A program made the translations under genes and the position numbers. Of a stretch of 64,000 nt of DNA, positions 10,864 through 22,008 are shown in pieces. Every line of letters begins with the position of its first letter. Positions within the stretch are counted from its first letter, which is position 1. This DNA is from Liopterus haemorrhoidalis. Taxonomy: Eukaryota > Arthropoda > Insecta > Coleoptera > Dytiscidae. The notes under the pieces were generated by a model that made no database searches, was not told the DNA's origin, and saw only the letters and a program-made list of their open reading frames with translations. The stretch lies in the NCBI GenBank assembly GCA_963971575.1, contig OZ020624.1, positions 501,001-565,000 on the forward strand. Direction: 5' to 3'.

Positions 10864-11616
10864 ATGGAACCGAAGAATACTAATCTATATCCCTAAAAGC
10901 ATCGTTGGCGATCGTGGTTCTTCTGGTGGTGTTATTTCTGTTATCACGGTGTATAATGGCGCACGGTCCTGTTGGTATTTTACGAGTTGTACGCATATAA
11001 AATCGTTGGCTAATAAAATCGTTCGAGGCGGTAAACAATGTATAATAAGTATTATATTTGAAGTGGTGTGTGGCGAGCGCAGAGCGTACGGCCGTGTGGA
11101 GGTATGGATGGAGGTATGGAGGTATGGAGGTATGAGACGTGCCGTGGAATTCCTCGTGAACAGGTGCTGCTCTCGGAGAGAAAGCGCATCCAACCACCCA
11201 TTACTCACTCCGCAACTTCTTGTTTATATTATTTACAACATCTCTTAAAAATAACTACATCCGTTTTCTATCAGGTATTTTGGTTACAGAACAATAATCA
11301 AACCAGATCTAAGATCTCGATGGAATTGTTAACGGGTGCGAATGGAATTCGGCATTGGCGTCTCTACGGAAAATGCTATGGTAAGCACAAAATACTATGT
11401 GACAAAATATTTAAGTAAACTTCTTTTGCAAGCTTTAACCCCTGTCCAAACAACTAACACCCACATTTTAGATAACTAGATAAATCAACAGTTTAAAATT
11501 TAATATATATATGCTCTCCCTTAGCATCTGTATATTTATTACAGCGATGCTCCAAAACCATTATCTCATTCTTATAGTGTATTTTCATCTCTTCGAATTA
11601 CATGGCTAGCCCAAAT
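10864..11616. other. Intergenic with GGAGGTAT microsatellite
   Basis: GGAGGTAT repeats lie at about 11096-11135, within a somewhat GC-richer stretch (10880-11210). Frames on both strands lack recognisable domains. Confidence 0.45.
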
Positions 11617-12385
11617 TTATTCTTTGAGTACATATATATGTTCCTTTGGCTCCAATGAGGAGCATAGTGCTTCCACAAAACTACTCCAGCGTATTCTATT
11701 GACCGCAAGATGTTTAACCTCCAGCCACGATTTTCCATAATTCCTCGCTTCTTGAATAATGGTTCGTCTCCAGGTTGTTTTTGGCTTTCCGATTTTGCGT
11801 ATGCCTTGTGGATTCCAATCCAAGGCCATTATAGGCACGCTAGTCCGCTCTCTCCTCAGGACATGTTCTATCCATTTCCACTTGCGCAATTTTATTTCCT
11901 TCTGGATATTTGTTTGGTTTGTTCGTTGCTATAGGTCTGCGTTAGATATTCTTTCCGGCCAGAACACTCGAATGATTCTGCGGAGACATCTGTTTACAAA
12001 GGATTGCAATCTGGAAGAGATTACACGGGTAACCTTCCAGATCTCACATCCGTAGAGTAGCACGGATTTCACATTTGTGTTGAACAAACGCAGCTTTGTG
12101 TTTCTTGAGATATAATTGGATCTCCAGACAGCATTTAACATACCGAAAGCTTGCCTGGCCTTGTTCCAGAGTTGCTCAATATCCAGCAATACTCCTCCAT
12201 CTTTGGCAATTATGCTGCCAAGGTAACAAATCTCCTCTATATCTTCCTGGCCAATTTTTAACTGTTTTGTGTTGGTGGTGTTTATGCGCAAGGTTTTTGT
12301 TTTATAGATATTAATCTCGAGTCCTGTTAACTTGACTAGTTGAGTTAGTTGGTTCAGATTGTCCTGAAGGGTTCAGATTGTCATT
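11617..12385 (-). pseudogene. Non-LTR retrotransposon reverse transcriptase, C-terminal part
   Basis: Minus-strand frames give a typical post-catalytic reverse transcriptase region. KLTGLEINIYKTKTLRIN leads into CYLGSIIAKDGG, then WRSNYISRNTKLRLFNTN, LLYGCEIWK, FVNRCLRRIIRVFWPERIS, WKWIEHVLRRE, LDWNPQGIRKIGKPKTTWRR and AVNRIRWSSFVEALC. The phrases LLYGCExWK and WPERIS are familiar from insect and nematode RTE-like or related elements. The catalytic YADD motif is not present, so the copy is 5'-truncated. Frame breaks near 11889-11929 make it a pseudogene. Clade not certain. Confidence 0.8.
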
Positions 12386-12417
12386 ACGATATTGTTGATA
12401 TTTATCCACTAAGATGT

Positions 12418-12830
12418 TAAAATCTCAAAACGATGACGTTAATTTTAATGTTAATACTTATCAATGTTTTCCGGAACAACAACCGTTTCTGGACAACCTT
12501 CGCGAAATTCGTCTTTAAGTGAACTACGGCCTCGATTGAAATCGGCAAACCATCGATAAACAGTTCTTGATGGTGCTTCATCGTCAAAAGTCGAATTAAG
12601 TTCATCGATTCACTGTTGTTGGGTTAATCCACGTCGAAAGTTGTAAAAAATTACTCGAAAATGTTTTAATTCCATTTTTAGCCGAGATGATTTTTTTTTA
12701 AGTTACTATAAACAACACATAAGTGCTCGTACGTCAAAATATTCTGAGTATGTACCGTCAAAAATGTCAAACTTTACTATAGAAGCGGCACTATTTTAGC
12801 GCAATCCCGAAATATAAGAGGAAAACCTTG
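12418..12830 (-). mobile_element. Mariner remnant with transposase N-terminus
   Basis: The right edge begins (minus strand) CAAGGTTTTCCTCTTATATT next to a TA and looks like a mariner terminal repeat. Downstream the minus strand reads MELKHFRVIFYNFRRGLTQQ, then after an in-frame stop IDELNSTFDDEAPSRTVYRW, FADFNRGRSSLKDEFREG and PETVVVPENID. That is the helix-turn-helix N-terminus of mariner transposase. The catalytic domain and the other inverted repeat are gone; the remnant abuts the non-LTR fragment. Confidence 0.75.
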
Positions 12831-12832
12831 TA

Positions 12833-13893
12833 AATAATGACGGAAATTATATTTTGTAATTATACAAAATAAAAAATTTTGGAAAAAAAAATATTTTATG
12901 CTCTAAAAAAATGGATTTATTTCCGGTTCTCTTAATAGAATAAGCCTACTTTAACAAATGTTTTTACAGAATAACATTTTTCGATAAACGTGTTAGACAT
13001 GGTGTTGAAATAAAATTTTTAACTTGACGTTAATTTTAACGCATTTTTTAGAGAATACACCCGATTTACTGTCTAGTATTCAGCATGGTGTACAGTGCTC
13101 AGTTATGTTTTTGCTGCTTCTGTATCTGTGATATTGGCCCAGTTTGCCATTTGGAATAAATGGTAGCCCTACAACTCTATCCGAGATACGCCTATGTGAA
13201 TCGTCGATGTTTGACGCTTGACGCTTGACGCAACTGTTCGATCGTAAAGATAGGTGCAGACATGTTTGTTTGGAGTGTAGGTCCTTGAGGCTGGAATGGG
13301 CTCTAAACAGTCGTCTATATGTCTGTCTAGTTTATATTAGTTATCTACGAGCCTTGAAGTCTCACATATATTGTTGATTTTTAATAAATTGCCATCATAT
13401 ACGCATGAATTTGTTTATACTATTCAAGAGGATGACGTCAGACACTTACTTTTATATATATTAAAATAAACCTGTTCAACTAACAGCCGATTCTATAACT
13501 AAATTAATACTAAATACTGTGACTAGAACCAAATTAAATCTATCAAAGAATTTATTGATTTTGTAACTGTCAGGTGAAGAAGAGATCTTCAACAATATGA
13601 CTCCTTCGTTAGCATATTTAATAAAATAAAATTATAGGTTCCCAACGCCTAAATAGGCGTATTGGGGGAAATATTTGTCAGAGGCCAGCAATTTATAGTA
13701 TTTAGTATTAAACATTTGTTACAAAAGTAATATTTCCAGATATATGATTTTTAGATTTCGAGATATATACCGCAAGCGGTTGTGCAAGAAGGTCTGCGCC
13801 TAGCAATTTTGGCACCCTTTTGCAATATTTTATATGGCGCCCCCCAAATTTTTCTAATAATTTGTTTTGGTCAGTGTTGTAATAGATACATTT
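12833..13893. other. Intergenic, no gene recognised
   Basis: AT-rich. A short TTGACGC triplication occurs at about 13210-13232. No terminal repeats or protein domains seen. Confidence 0.45.
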
Positions 13894-13896
13894 AAA

Positions 13897-14509
13897 AAAA
13901 ATCAGCTGTGGCCACCACAGGACCAACCGCCATCATAAAGTATTTTATGTAAGTATATAAAATACATTCTAGCAGTAGAGTAGAAATAACTTGGCCTAAT
14001 ATTTTCTAACAGAGATATTATTTATCATGACCATGGAAACGTAACATATAAGTATGAAAAAACGTCTCAAATAAAAGTGATTAATTATTTCTTTTATAGC
14101 TACTTTTGTTCAATAAATTTGTTCAATTTTTGTGTTGTGAAATATTCACAAAAATCTTAAAATCGACACGAGTAAACTCCCATTTTTAGTCAACCGATTT
14201 TTACCAAAAGTTGATCAACTCGTGCCATTGATGGCAGAAGCTTAAATTTGAAGTTTCATAAAAATCCTTTCAGCCGAATTTGCTCTGCACGTGTACACAG
14301 ACAGACGGACAGACAGACGGACAGACAGACGGACAGGTGGACAGACAGACAGACAGACGGACGGACAGACAGACCGACAGACATCATGCTAAAAATAGTC
14401 AAAACGTTATGTAGGGACCTCAATTCGTGGAGATCCATCGAAATCTCGAAATGTCAAAATCGGTATGATCACAATACCTCCCTTATATATGTTGACGGTC
14501 GGTAAAAAT
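13897..14509 (-). mobile_element. HINE-1 element, near full length
   Basis: Read on the minus strand it has all modules in order: TTTTTACCGACCGTCAACAT head, (GTCT)n/(GTCC)n core, CACGTGCAGAGCAAATTCGG, the TTGATCAACTTTTGG block, TAACAGAG-type middle, and tail hairpin CTGTGGTGGCCACAG. About 613 bp. No coding capacity; the glutamine/threonine-rich frames in the core are artefacts of the microsatellite. Confidence 0.85.
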
Positions 14510-15397
14510 ATATCTAAATACAGATACAGATGCCTAAGAAAAAATATGTCTATATACACATACAGATACAGAATTGTAAGAAATATCTAGATATAGATAC
14601 TTTTGAAAAAACACTGAAAAATGAAAATATCATATAAAATGTTTAATAAATTCATTTTTACTGAAATACATATAAAAGCTAACAATTAACAATGCATTAT
14701 AATTAAACAAACAGTGCATGTTAATCAGTATTATACAGACTGTTCAAAAATGACCATGACGGCACAAAAAGCCCACTAAATTCACGGTAAAACACTATTC
14801 TACTTATAGAATCAGACCTCAAGTGATGAACAATATATAAATCGTGACTTCCCCGTCTTGGCTATCTATAAACACTACTCCTGATTATTCAAAATTATTA
14901 TAGCCTTCAGTGACTCTTAACAATTGTTGAACAATCACGAAATTCGATTTTCTAAAATTAAATTAAATTTTTTTAAAATATTTTGACGCCTCTGAAGTTT
15001 CCATTATATTTGTTGGAGATTCGCATGTGACAGTATTTACGCAAGAGAAGTTAAGAGCAGATATTTAAAAATAATAAAACTTTCTCTTAAAAGTAAATAA
15101 ACAATTTAATTGAGTGTGCAATTTAAACAAATGTTTGCAATTAAAGTTTCCTGGAGTTGCATGGCCGCGGCAGCCATCAGGTGCTGATTGAGATATTCAC
15201 CAGCAACGAATCACACACTAAATTACTGCGACATTTATTGCACCTTCCTTGTTAATTAGTTAAACTAAGAAATTCTATCACTATCTCCTTCAATCTTACC
15301 CATGACACATTAACTCAAACTTTTCCACTTAAAATAAAAAATCATTGCGCAGTGGTTTCAAAAGTAAGTTTCAAAAAGAACAATACATTTTAACTGA
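14510..15397. other. Intergenic, no gene recognised
   Basis: Starts with a degenerate ACAGATA-rich stretch (to about 14605) and is otherwise unique AT-rich sequence. Confidence 0.45.
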
Positions 15398-15399
15398 TA

Positions 15400-15997
15400 C
15401 CCTTTTCACACTAGATCTTTAACATCGGATGTTAAAGTGAATGTATCTTTAAACGCTAATATGAAACCGTACGACCTCGTCTAAATACAAGCGATGTTTA
15501 AGACAGAGATCTGCGTCTTAAACTTCGTCCGCATTGCCAACTTAATTTCTATTATAAAAAAATACTCCTTGAATTTGTGCTGTCAACATTTTATATTATC
15601 ATAAACAAGAATGCTGTATTATATCGACGTTATAAGAAGTTTATACTTATTGTTATAATAAAATTATTTATTTTAATAATGTGTTTAATAAAATACAGAG
15701 CTACAATAATTGAGATAAAATGTATCGACTTACATGTTAATACAGGTGTAATATATTCTTTATTGTAGTGTCTTTATTGTAGAATGAAATGAAATATCCA
15801 TATTTGTTTATAATAATTCAAAATGTGCGCCTGCGCAGACAGTTCAAAACTGGTAATTTCATGACGGTAACTTAAGGACAAAATTACTGTAGCTGATGAC
15901 AGCACCAGAGATTTAAACATCAAGTGTGAAAGCATACCGATCTTAAACATCGGTGAACTTTAAGTTCACTCGTCTTAAAGATCTAGTGTGAAAAGGG
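15400..15997. mobile_element. MITE-B copy 1 (598 bp, TA target)
   Basis: Ends CCCTTTTCACACTAGATCTT and the matching CTAGTGTGAAAAGGG, flanked by TA on both sides. Near-identical copies lie at 23700-24297 and 32223-32819. The 63-codon frame at 15577-15768 recurs in copy 2 only because the element does. Probably a Tc1/mariner-type non-autonomous element. Confidence 0.85.
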
Positions 15998-15999
15998 TA

Positions 16000-16319
16000 T
16001 CAGGGAGAGTTTAAGCCTGTGCTATGACCTGTCAATTGCTTTAGGTGTCTACTCATGGAAAGGCTGATACTCTTCCTGAGAAAATCAAACTTACTGTTTG
16101 TGAAGTCTTGCACCTTATTTTAATGTGTTTTATCATTTTCAATATAATGTGATATTTGTAGGCAACTGGTCCCTTTGCAACCAGTCACCATCACCCTGCG
16201 TCTGTTCTATTTTTCAAACAATTTTATCCTATTTAGTTGTATTTGTCCTTGCAAGATTTAGAGCAGCGATGGCGAACAATTGAAGTTTTTCTTCTTAAAT
16301 GTTTAAAATAAATATAATA
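16000..16319. other. Intergenic, nothing recognised
   Basis: Short unique stretch between MITE-B and a non-LTR fragment. Confidence 0.4.
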
Positions 16320-17092
16320 ATAAATGGCTAAACACCCCTACGCGATTATGCCGCCCTTTGGGCTTTCTAAAACCTTTTTCAGGATGAATCAATTCGTATT
16401 AACTTTTCTTTGTAATCTCTCTCCAAAGTTGTCTGTTTCTAACTTTATTTCACCATCTCGTAATTCCGGCCATTTTCAGATCATCTTCTACTTCTTGCAT
16501 CTATGTTAGCTTAGGTCTTCCCCGTTTTCTTTTCCACCCTGGTTCCCACTGTAGCGCTGAATATGCGACGTTTTTCTCCTCGCCATACATTCCCAAGCCA
16601 TGTTATTCGCTGTTGCTTAATTTGTCTTACTACATTATTCCCTTCCAGTACTTCTAATATCTCATGGTTCATTTTCTGCCTATATTCGTTCCCCTCAATT
16701 TTTACTTGTCCAAGTGCTGCTCTTAATATCTTCCTTTCAGCTATTCTGATTTATTCTTCCTCTTTCTTTGACAATATGAGTGTCTCACTTGCATATAGTA
16801 TTGGTCTTATTAGGTGTTTTGTATATGTTTAGTTGTTTTTGTCAGTGCATTACTATTTAGGACTTTTTTTATTCGCATAGTAAGCTCTATTTGTTGCTAA
16901 TATTTTATCTCTTAGTTCTCCCTTTTTACCGACCGTCAACATATATAAGGGAGGTATTGTGATCATACCAATTTTGACATTTCGAAATTTCGATGGATCT
17001 CCACGAATTGAGGTCCCTACATAACATTTTGACTATTTTTAGCATGATGTCTGTCGGTCTGTCTGTCCGTCTGTCTGTCCGTCTGTCTGTCC

Positions 17093-17130
<38 letters not shown>

Positions 17131-17700
17131 CCGTCTGTGTACACGTGTAGAGCAAATTCGGCTGAAAGGATTTTTATGAAACTTTATATTTAAGCTTCTG
17201 CCATCAATGGCACGAGTTGATCAACTTTTGGTAAAAATCGGTTGACTAAAAATGGGAGTTTACTCGTGTCGATTTTAAGATTTTTCCATGGTCATGATAA
17301 ATAATATCTCTGTTAGAAAATATTAGGCCAAGTTATTTCTACTCTGCTGCTAGAATGTATTTTATATAAGTACTTTACGATGGCGGTCGGTCCTGTGGTG
17401 GCCACAGCTGATTTTTTCTGCTGTGTTTGATATCCACACTCCTAGATATTTAAAATTATCTACCATTTCAAAATTAAATTTTCCTATTTTTACTACTGAT
17501 TCTTGTTTTTTTCTTATGCATTTTTGTTTTATTTTCATATATTATCATGTCCATCTTTGCTCCTTCCTTAACTATTTCCTGCACCATATTTTCCTATTTT
17601 TTGTAATTAATACTACGCCATCTGCATATGTAATAAGTTGACTTCCTCCTGTCCTAATATTTCCTTTATTGACATTTCTGGTAATATATTAGAGACCCAA
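16320..17700 (-). pseudogene. Non-LTR retrotransposon reverse transcriptase, interrupted by HINE-1
   Basis: Reading the minus strand, 17700-17417 gives GGSQLITYADGVVLITKNRK followed by degenerate coding sequence toward VDNFKYLGV-like wording. This is the catalytic YADD region with the second aspartate changed to glycine. 16922-16320 gives the downstream part: an IGLIRPILYAS-type segment, IAERKILRAALGQVKIEG, NEYRQKMNHEILEVLEG, QQRITWLGNVWRGEKRR and the basic C-terminal region. The two parts are separated by the HINE-1 copy at 16923-17416. Several stops and frame changes mark it as dead. It belongs to the insect non-LTR type with LLYGSETW-IAERKILRA; clade not assigned. Confidence 0.75.
16923..17416 (+). 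mobile_element. HINE-1 element inserted in reverse transcriptase
   Basis: Complete head and tail with an internal deletion: the body jumps from the GTGTCGATTTTAAGATTTTT block directly to CCATGGTCATGATAAATAA. Length 494 bp. Flanks are reverse transcriptase sequence on both sides, which fixes the element ends: TTTTTACCGACC at the head and CCACAGCTGATTTTTT at the tail. No obvious target duplication, as expected for rolling-circle elements. Confidence 0.85.
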
Positions 17701-18491
17701 ATTGAATAAAGTTATGGACAATGCGTCGCCTAATGTTTAAAATGTTAATCTTAAAATTTAAAAAAATACTATTGCGCGTAATTAAATCTAACGAAATATA
17801 CAAATGAAGTTACAAAATTGTTAAAACCATTCCAAGACAGATTCTCAAATATTCAAAGGTATACTCTCTTAGGTACAAATAGCTACTTGCAGTGCCAAAA
17901 AATGTAACCAACTAACTAACAAAAAGAACAATAAAATATAGATGGGTGCGTGAAAATGCTGGTTTCTGCATAGTACGATAATTTTCCATGGAAAACTGCG
18001 TATTGCTTGGCTTGCATCGCAGTTCGGACCAATAACAGTTCGTGGAAAAGCGATTTTGAATTAACAAGGATAGCTCCAGGAACGGTTGTTCCAAACAGAG
18101 AGGTGCAGTAGGTACATTACAATAGGCAGTGGCAATAATATTTCCGTAGAAAACAATTAGTAATACGGCAATAAACACACTGCGCTCGTAGATGAAAATG
18201 AAGATATAAAATGGTGGCACGTGATGAATGTTAATAGAGTGAGAGCATTTATGGCTTTATATCTCGTTAAGTGAATTAACCAACACTGACTAATCGACAT
18301 TAATATTCACGTGACTGACATATTTAAATGACTGGAATTTGATGTTAATTAGAAGGTCACTCTCGGCTAGCCTCATAACGGACAACCGACCACAGACCAC
18401 AGACAACGGACAACCCAAAATTCTCACTTACTTTTAGAAACAACCGCCAAAACAACAATATTTCCAATAATCAACAGTCGATGATGTGGAC
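17701..18491. other. Intergenic; one small minus frame
   Basis: A 102-codon minus frame (17912-18220) has a hydrophobic N-terminus and several cysteines. I find no family resemblance and treat it as unsupported. The rest is AT-rich unique sequence with CAGACCACAGACAACGGACA-type short repeats near 18388. Confidence 0.35.
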
Positions 18492-19795
18492 CAGTGGCGA
18501 ATTAAGCGGTGGGAGCAGGGCCGCCGCGTGAGGGGGGAAAGGTTGTGACCAGCACAAAGGCGCCTGATCATAGGGGCGCCATTCCAAAGAAAATACAAGT
18601 TAAAATATTTAAAATGCTTAAAGTATAAACTTGTTTAATACATGGTTACTTGGTAATTCTTATTCTAAATACCTAAGAAAAGAATGATATTAAAGTATTA
18701 TTTTATTTGTAAATATAAACGTGCTCGTGCATATTTTTACCAACCGTCAACATATATAAGGGAGGTATTGTGATCATACCGATTTTGACATTTCGAGATT
18801 TCGATGGATCTCCACGAATTAAGGTCCCTACACAACGTTTTAACTATTTTTAGCATGATGTCTGTCGGTCTGTCTGTCCGTCTGTCTGTCCGTCTGTTCG
18901 TCTGTCTGTCTGTCCGTCTGTCCGTCTGTGTACACGTGCAGAGCAAATTCGGCTGAAAGGATTTTTATGAAACTTCATATTTAAGCTTCTGCCATCAATG
19001 GCACAAGTTGATCAACTTTTGGTAAAAATCGGTTGACTAAAAATGGGAGTTTACTCGTGTCGATTTTAAGATTTTTATGAATATTTCTTACAGAAAAATA
19101 TTTCGAAAAAATTTATTGAACACAAGTTGCTATAAAAGCAACAATTAATAACTTTTATTTCAGACATTTTTTGATAAAACGAAAAATTTCGAATAATTTT
19201 TGTAAAATTTTTTCATACTTATCAGTAACGTTTCCATGGTCATGATAAATAATATCTCTGTTAGAAAATATTAGGCCAAGTTATTTCTACTCTGCTGCTA
19301 GCATGCATTTTATATAAGTAGGTACTTTACGATGGCGGTCGGTCCTGTGGTGACCACAGCTGATTTTTTTTGGGGTAATACAACAATTATATAATTATTT
19401 CGCAGCGTCCGTGAAACGGTGGGCTGTATTAAGAAAACATAGGATACCGCTCTCGAATACTAGGTGGGAAAGTAGAGTAGAAGCCCTTAAACCTCTTAAA
19501 AATAATCTCGGCGAAATTCATCAGGCTCTTTTAGAAATTAAAGATGATCAAAATAAAGATATCGATTCTAGAGCTCAGGCTGACAACTTGATTTCAAAAT
19601 TTTTTTGTTTTAAATTTATTTGTTCCATTCAAATTTGGTATGATATCTTAAGTTTAGTAAATGTTATAAATAAATTAATGCAGAATCCAACATTAAATTA
19701 CAGAAAATCTTGAAATCATTACAAACAATTTCAAAAGTCAGAGAAGCGATGAAAATTTTGAAAATATTATTATTTCCGCGACGAAAATAGCTAAC
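18492..19795 (+). pseudogene. hAT transposon remnant with transposase fragment
   Basis: It begins with a hAT-like end CAGTGGCGAATTAAG at 18492. After a HINE-1 insertion (18734-19371), the plus strand at about 19395-19790 reads FAASVKRWAVLRKH, LSNTRWESRVEALKPL, LGEIHQALLEI, DSRAQADNLISKF, ICSIQIWYDILSLVNVINKL and MQNPTL. Further on, in another frame, it reads NIIISATKIANE. This order matches the central region of ZMYM1-like/DUF4371 hAT transposases (TRWESR, WYDIL, VSKLMQ). Frameshifts near 19710 break it. The right part is replaced by a Tc1 end at 19796. Confidence 0.7.
18734..19371 (+). mobile_element. HINE-1 element, full length
   Basis: Head TTTTTACCAACCGTCAACAT (one change from consensus), core (GTCT)n/(GTCC)n, all middle blocks, and a tail hairpin with one mismatch (CTGTGGTGACCACAG). 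About 638 bp, inserted in a hAT remnant. Confidence 0.85.
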
Positions 19796-20037
19796 GAATC
19801 GCAATCGCAGCAAAAAGTGGCATTACAAAATATTAAGATTTTACTTAATTTGTTAAATTAACACTTTTTATACAAAAATAAATGATTATGAATAAGCAAT
19901 TATGTCGTTTTATATTCTAAATAAAGCACTCTAATGAATAAAAATAAATACGAGACCCAAAGCCACTTATTGCCTCATTAAATTCATTTGAAAATTACAG
20001 AAAATCTGCACTGTCCCTAATAATTTGGCTACCCACT
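19796..20037 (+). mobile_element. Tc1-like element, right end only
   Basis: Nearly identical to 37512-37757: GCAATCGCAGCAAAAAGTGG, the AATAAATGATTAT block and the terminal CCCTAATAATTTGGC(T/C)ACCCACTG followed by TA. The left end is missing and the junction with hAT sequence is abrupt at about 19796. Confidence 0.8.
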
Positions 20038-20516
20038 GTAAGTAGCGATAATGGGAGGGGGGTAGATATCTCGGAAGTATTAGATTATTGATGGATAAAG
20101 ATGAGTTTTCGGAACGGCATATGATAGTTTCATTGAAGAATATAATGGCAGTTATAATGGATTCCGGTGATGTGAATTCTCGTGAACAATTTGCAAAAAC
20201 AACAATAACATTGCGTCTGTTGAATTGTGATTGTGGAGAGAGGGAGACATTGATGCGCAATGCATCAATGGGCCGGGGCCGGACACTCTCTGTAAGATAT
20301 GCACTGGCCAATTACCCAACCGGTTTACAGCCACAGTTGCCAACGAGATAAGTGGATCTTCAAGTCCAAACCAGGGATGGACTGCGTCGCAATCCTCATC
20401 CACGCTACAGGATCAGGACTCATCATATTGAGAAGTGACATTACCGGTGGCGGCGCTGTGATCGAAGGAAATATGACTGACAACAGTAGTACTTCACCGT
20501 ACAAATATGTGCGACA
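20038..20516. other. Mixed-composition stretch, function unknown
   Basis: Roughly 20090-20480 is less AT-rich and has open frames on both strands (plus 20088-20351, minus 19967-20311). None shows a domain I recognise. It may be an eroded coding element. Confidence 0.3.
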
Positions 20517-20557
20517 TTTTTACCGATCACCAACATATATAAGGGAGGTATTGTGAT
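20517..20557 (+). repeat. HINE-1 head fragment
   Basis: TTTTTACCGATCACCAACAT followed by ATATAAGGGAGGTATTGTGA, then loss of similarity. A 40-bp 5' remnant. Confidence 0.7.
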
Positions 20558-20905
20558 ACATATATTGGGAGCAGTCTTTAATACACAAAGGAAAGTCATT
20601 GACAAAAATTTAAAATAAATGTGGTCCCAAAATAGATCCTTGTGATACTCCACAGATAATAGGCAAGAGTGTTGAATCTATGTCTTTAAACTTAACATAC
20701 TGCAATCTGTTAATAACATATTATTTCAAAAGTGTACAACTGTTTTGGTCAAAAACATACTTGGTTAGTTTAGTCAATATTTTTAGTCTTTCACCAGTAT
20801 CCAACCAAATTTCATTGTGTTTCGGATTATTGTTTTTAAAAAAATAGAATCCCTAGCTTTGAGAAAACCTTCTAGTACAGGAAAATATAAGTAAAATAAA
20901 TAGGG
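20558..20905 (-). pseudogene. Non-LTR reverse transcriptase fragment (motif B region)
   Basis: On the minus strand the reading YWLDTGERLKI, LLPIICGVSQGSILGPHLF, stop, IFVNDFPLCI matches the conserved GVPQGSxLGPLLFxIYxNDL motif of Jockey/CR1-type reverse transcriptases. In-frame stops show it is inactive. Truncated on both sides by HINE-1 fragments. Confidence 0.75.
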
Positions 20906-20932
20906 TATGATTTAACTGGGAATTATTTAAAT

Positions 20933-21117
20933 AGACCGCCAACATGTATAAGGGCGGTATTGTGATCATACCGATTTTGACATTTCGAGATTTCAATGGA
21001 TCTCCACGAATTGAGGTCCCTAAACAACGTTTTGACTATTTTTAGCATGATGTCTGTCTGTCTGTCTGTCTGTCAGTCTATCTGTCGGGCTGTCTGTCTG
21101 TCTGTCTGTCTGTCTGT
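20933..21117 (+). mobile_element. HINE-1 5' half
   Basis: ACCGCCAACATGTATAAGGG head, the conserved TTTCGAGATTTC and GATCTCCACGAATTGAGGTC blocks and a (GTCT)n core, then an abrupt end at the core. The following sequence is a retrotransposon. Confidence 0.8.
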
Positions 21118-21315
21118 TCCTGAGGAAATAAGATCCCTACCAATCAAAACATTTTCAAACAAACTTAAAGAATATTTATTGACAAATCCCATTTATGAAA
21201 TTGATGACTTTAATAATGCTCGTTATTAATTTATATTATTTTATTATGTAACTTAGACTGACTGTAAACATATTTTATGTAATTTGGTCAATAAATGTAT
21301 TATTATTATTATTTA
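21118..21315 (+). pseudogene. Non-LTR retrotransposon C-terminus with (TTA)n tail
   Basis: Plus frame reads PEEIRSLPIKTFSNKLKEYL then LTNPIYEIDDFNNARY and a stop. The LPxEIRNLxSxxxFKxxLKxxL pattern is the usual last segment of Jockey/CR1-like proteins. It is followed by a short 3' UTR and a TCAATAAATG(TATTAT)n terminus, a normal non-LTR 3' end. The 5' portion is lost at the HINE-1 core. Confidence 0.7.
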
Positions 21316-21329
21316 TGGTGTTTGTCAGG

Positions 21330-21742
21330 TCTTGACAAGCGTCCACTAATCTCAAACTTCAGCAATCTTTTGAGCCGCGTCATACTAGAGACTAGTGGAG
21401 CTAAATACACACGACTGCATCCCAAACCCTGGCGATATGCAGGAATTACGCCAGATCCAGTGCCCGCACAATGCGGAGTGACCCGAGCAGCACTGCTTTC
21501 TGCATCCTGCAGATCAAAGAGTTGGCAGAAGATCTATAGGCGGGAATGGACTCGATTTCCCTTCGATAGGAGGCTTTCATGCCACCCAAAACACCAACAA
21601 TCAGGACTACAAGCTTAACTTTATACTCGGGATACAACTTTCTAAGCTCGGACAAAAGATCCATGTACTTGGACCTATTTTCCTCCTCCTTGAGAGAGAT
21701 ATTCTTCTCAGCTGGACTTGAGAATTCGATCACAAATATCTG

Positions 21743-21775
<33 letters not shown>

Positions 21776-21790
21776 CAATACTGAACGGTC
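21330..21790 (-). pseudogene. Non-LTR retrotransposon C-terminal fragment
   Basis: Minus frame (21446-21740) reads FVIEFSSPAEKNISLKEEEN, SKYMDLLSELRKLYP, VKLVVLIVGVLGGMKASY, RREIESIP and LICRMQKAVLLGSLRIVRA. This resembles the region after the reverse transcriptase domain in some non-LTR elements (IDFSxPxDxNVxxKEEEKxxKYxDL, then VVPIVVGALGxxxK). It begins at an (AAT)n run (about 21746-21776) and has no catalytic motifs. Confidence 0.6.
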
Positions 21791-21805
21791 ATTCAATCAG
21801 ACAAT

Positions 21806-21850
21806 CAGTCATTACAACACAAAGAGTCCCCCTTTGTGTTGTAATGACTG
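21806..21850. other. Perfect 19-bp hairpin with 7-nt loop
   Basis: CAGTCATTACAACACAAAG (21806-21824) and its exact reverse complement (21832-21850) surround AGTCCCC. A perfect stem of this length is unlikely by chance in unconstrained sequence. It could be the tip of a small MITE or a recent inverted duplication. Confidence 0.85.
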
Positions 21851-22008
21851 AATGGCTTTAAAGAAACCCAAATCAAAGACTAATTTAAATAACTAACTAC
21901 TGATACATTTAATTTTATTATTTTAATAATCCATTAAAAAAACTAATTTACTACTATTTACTATTTACTATACTTCAAAAAAAAAAATTCTTTAAAAACA
22001 ATATTCTC

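Noticed and set aside
15577..15768. 63-codon frame conserved in two MITE-B copies
   Set aside because: Conserved only because the MITE copies are young; no domain, absent from copy 3 as a complete frame.
17912..18220. 102-codon minus frame with hydrophobic N-terminus and cysteines
   Set aside because: Could be a small secreted protein, but there is no family match, no splice or codon-use support, and AT-rich DNA often gives such frames.
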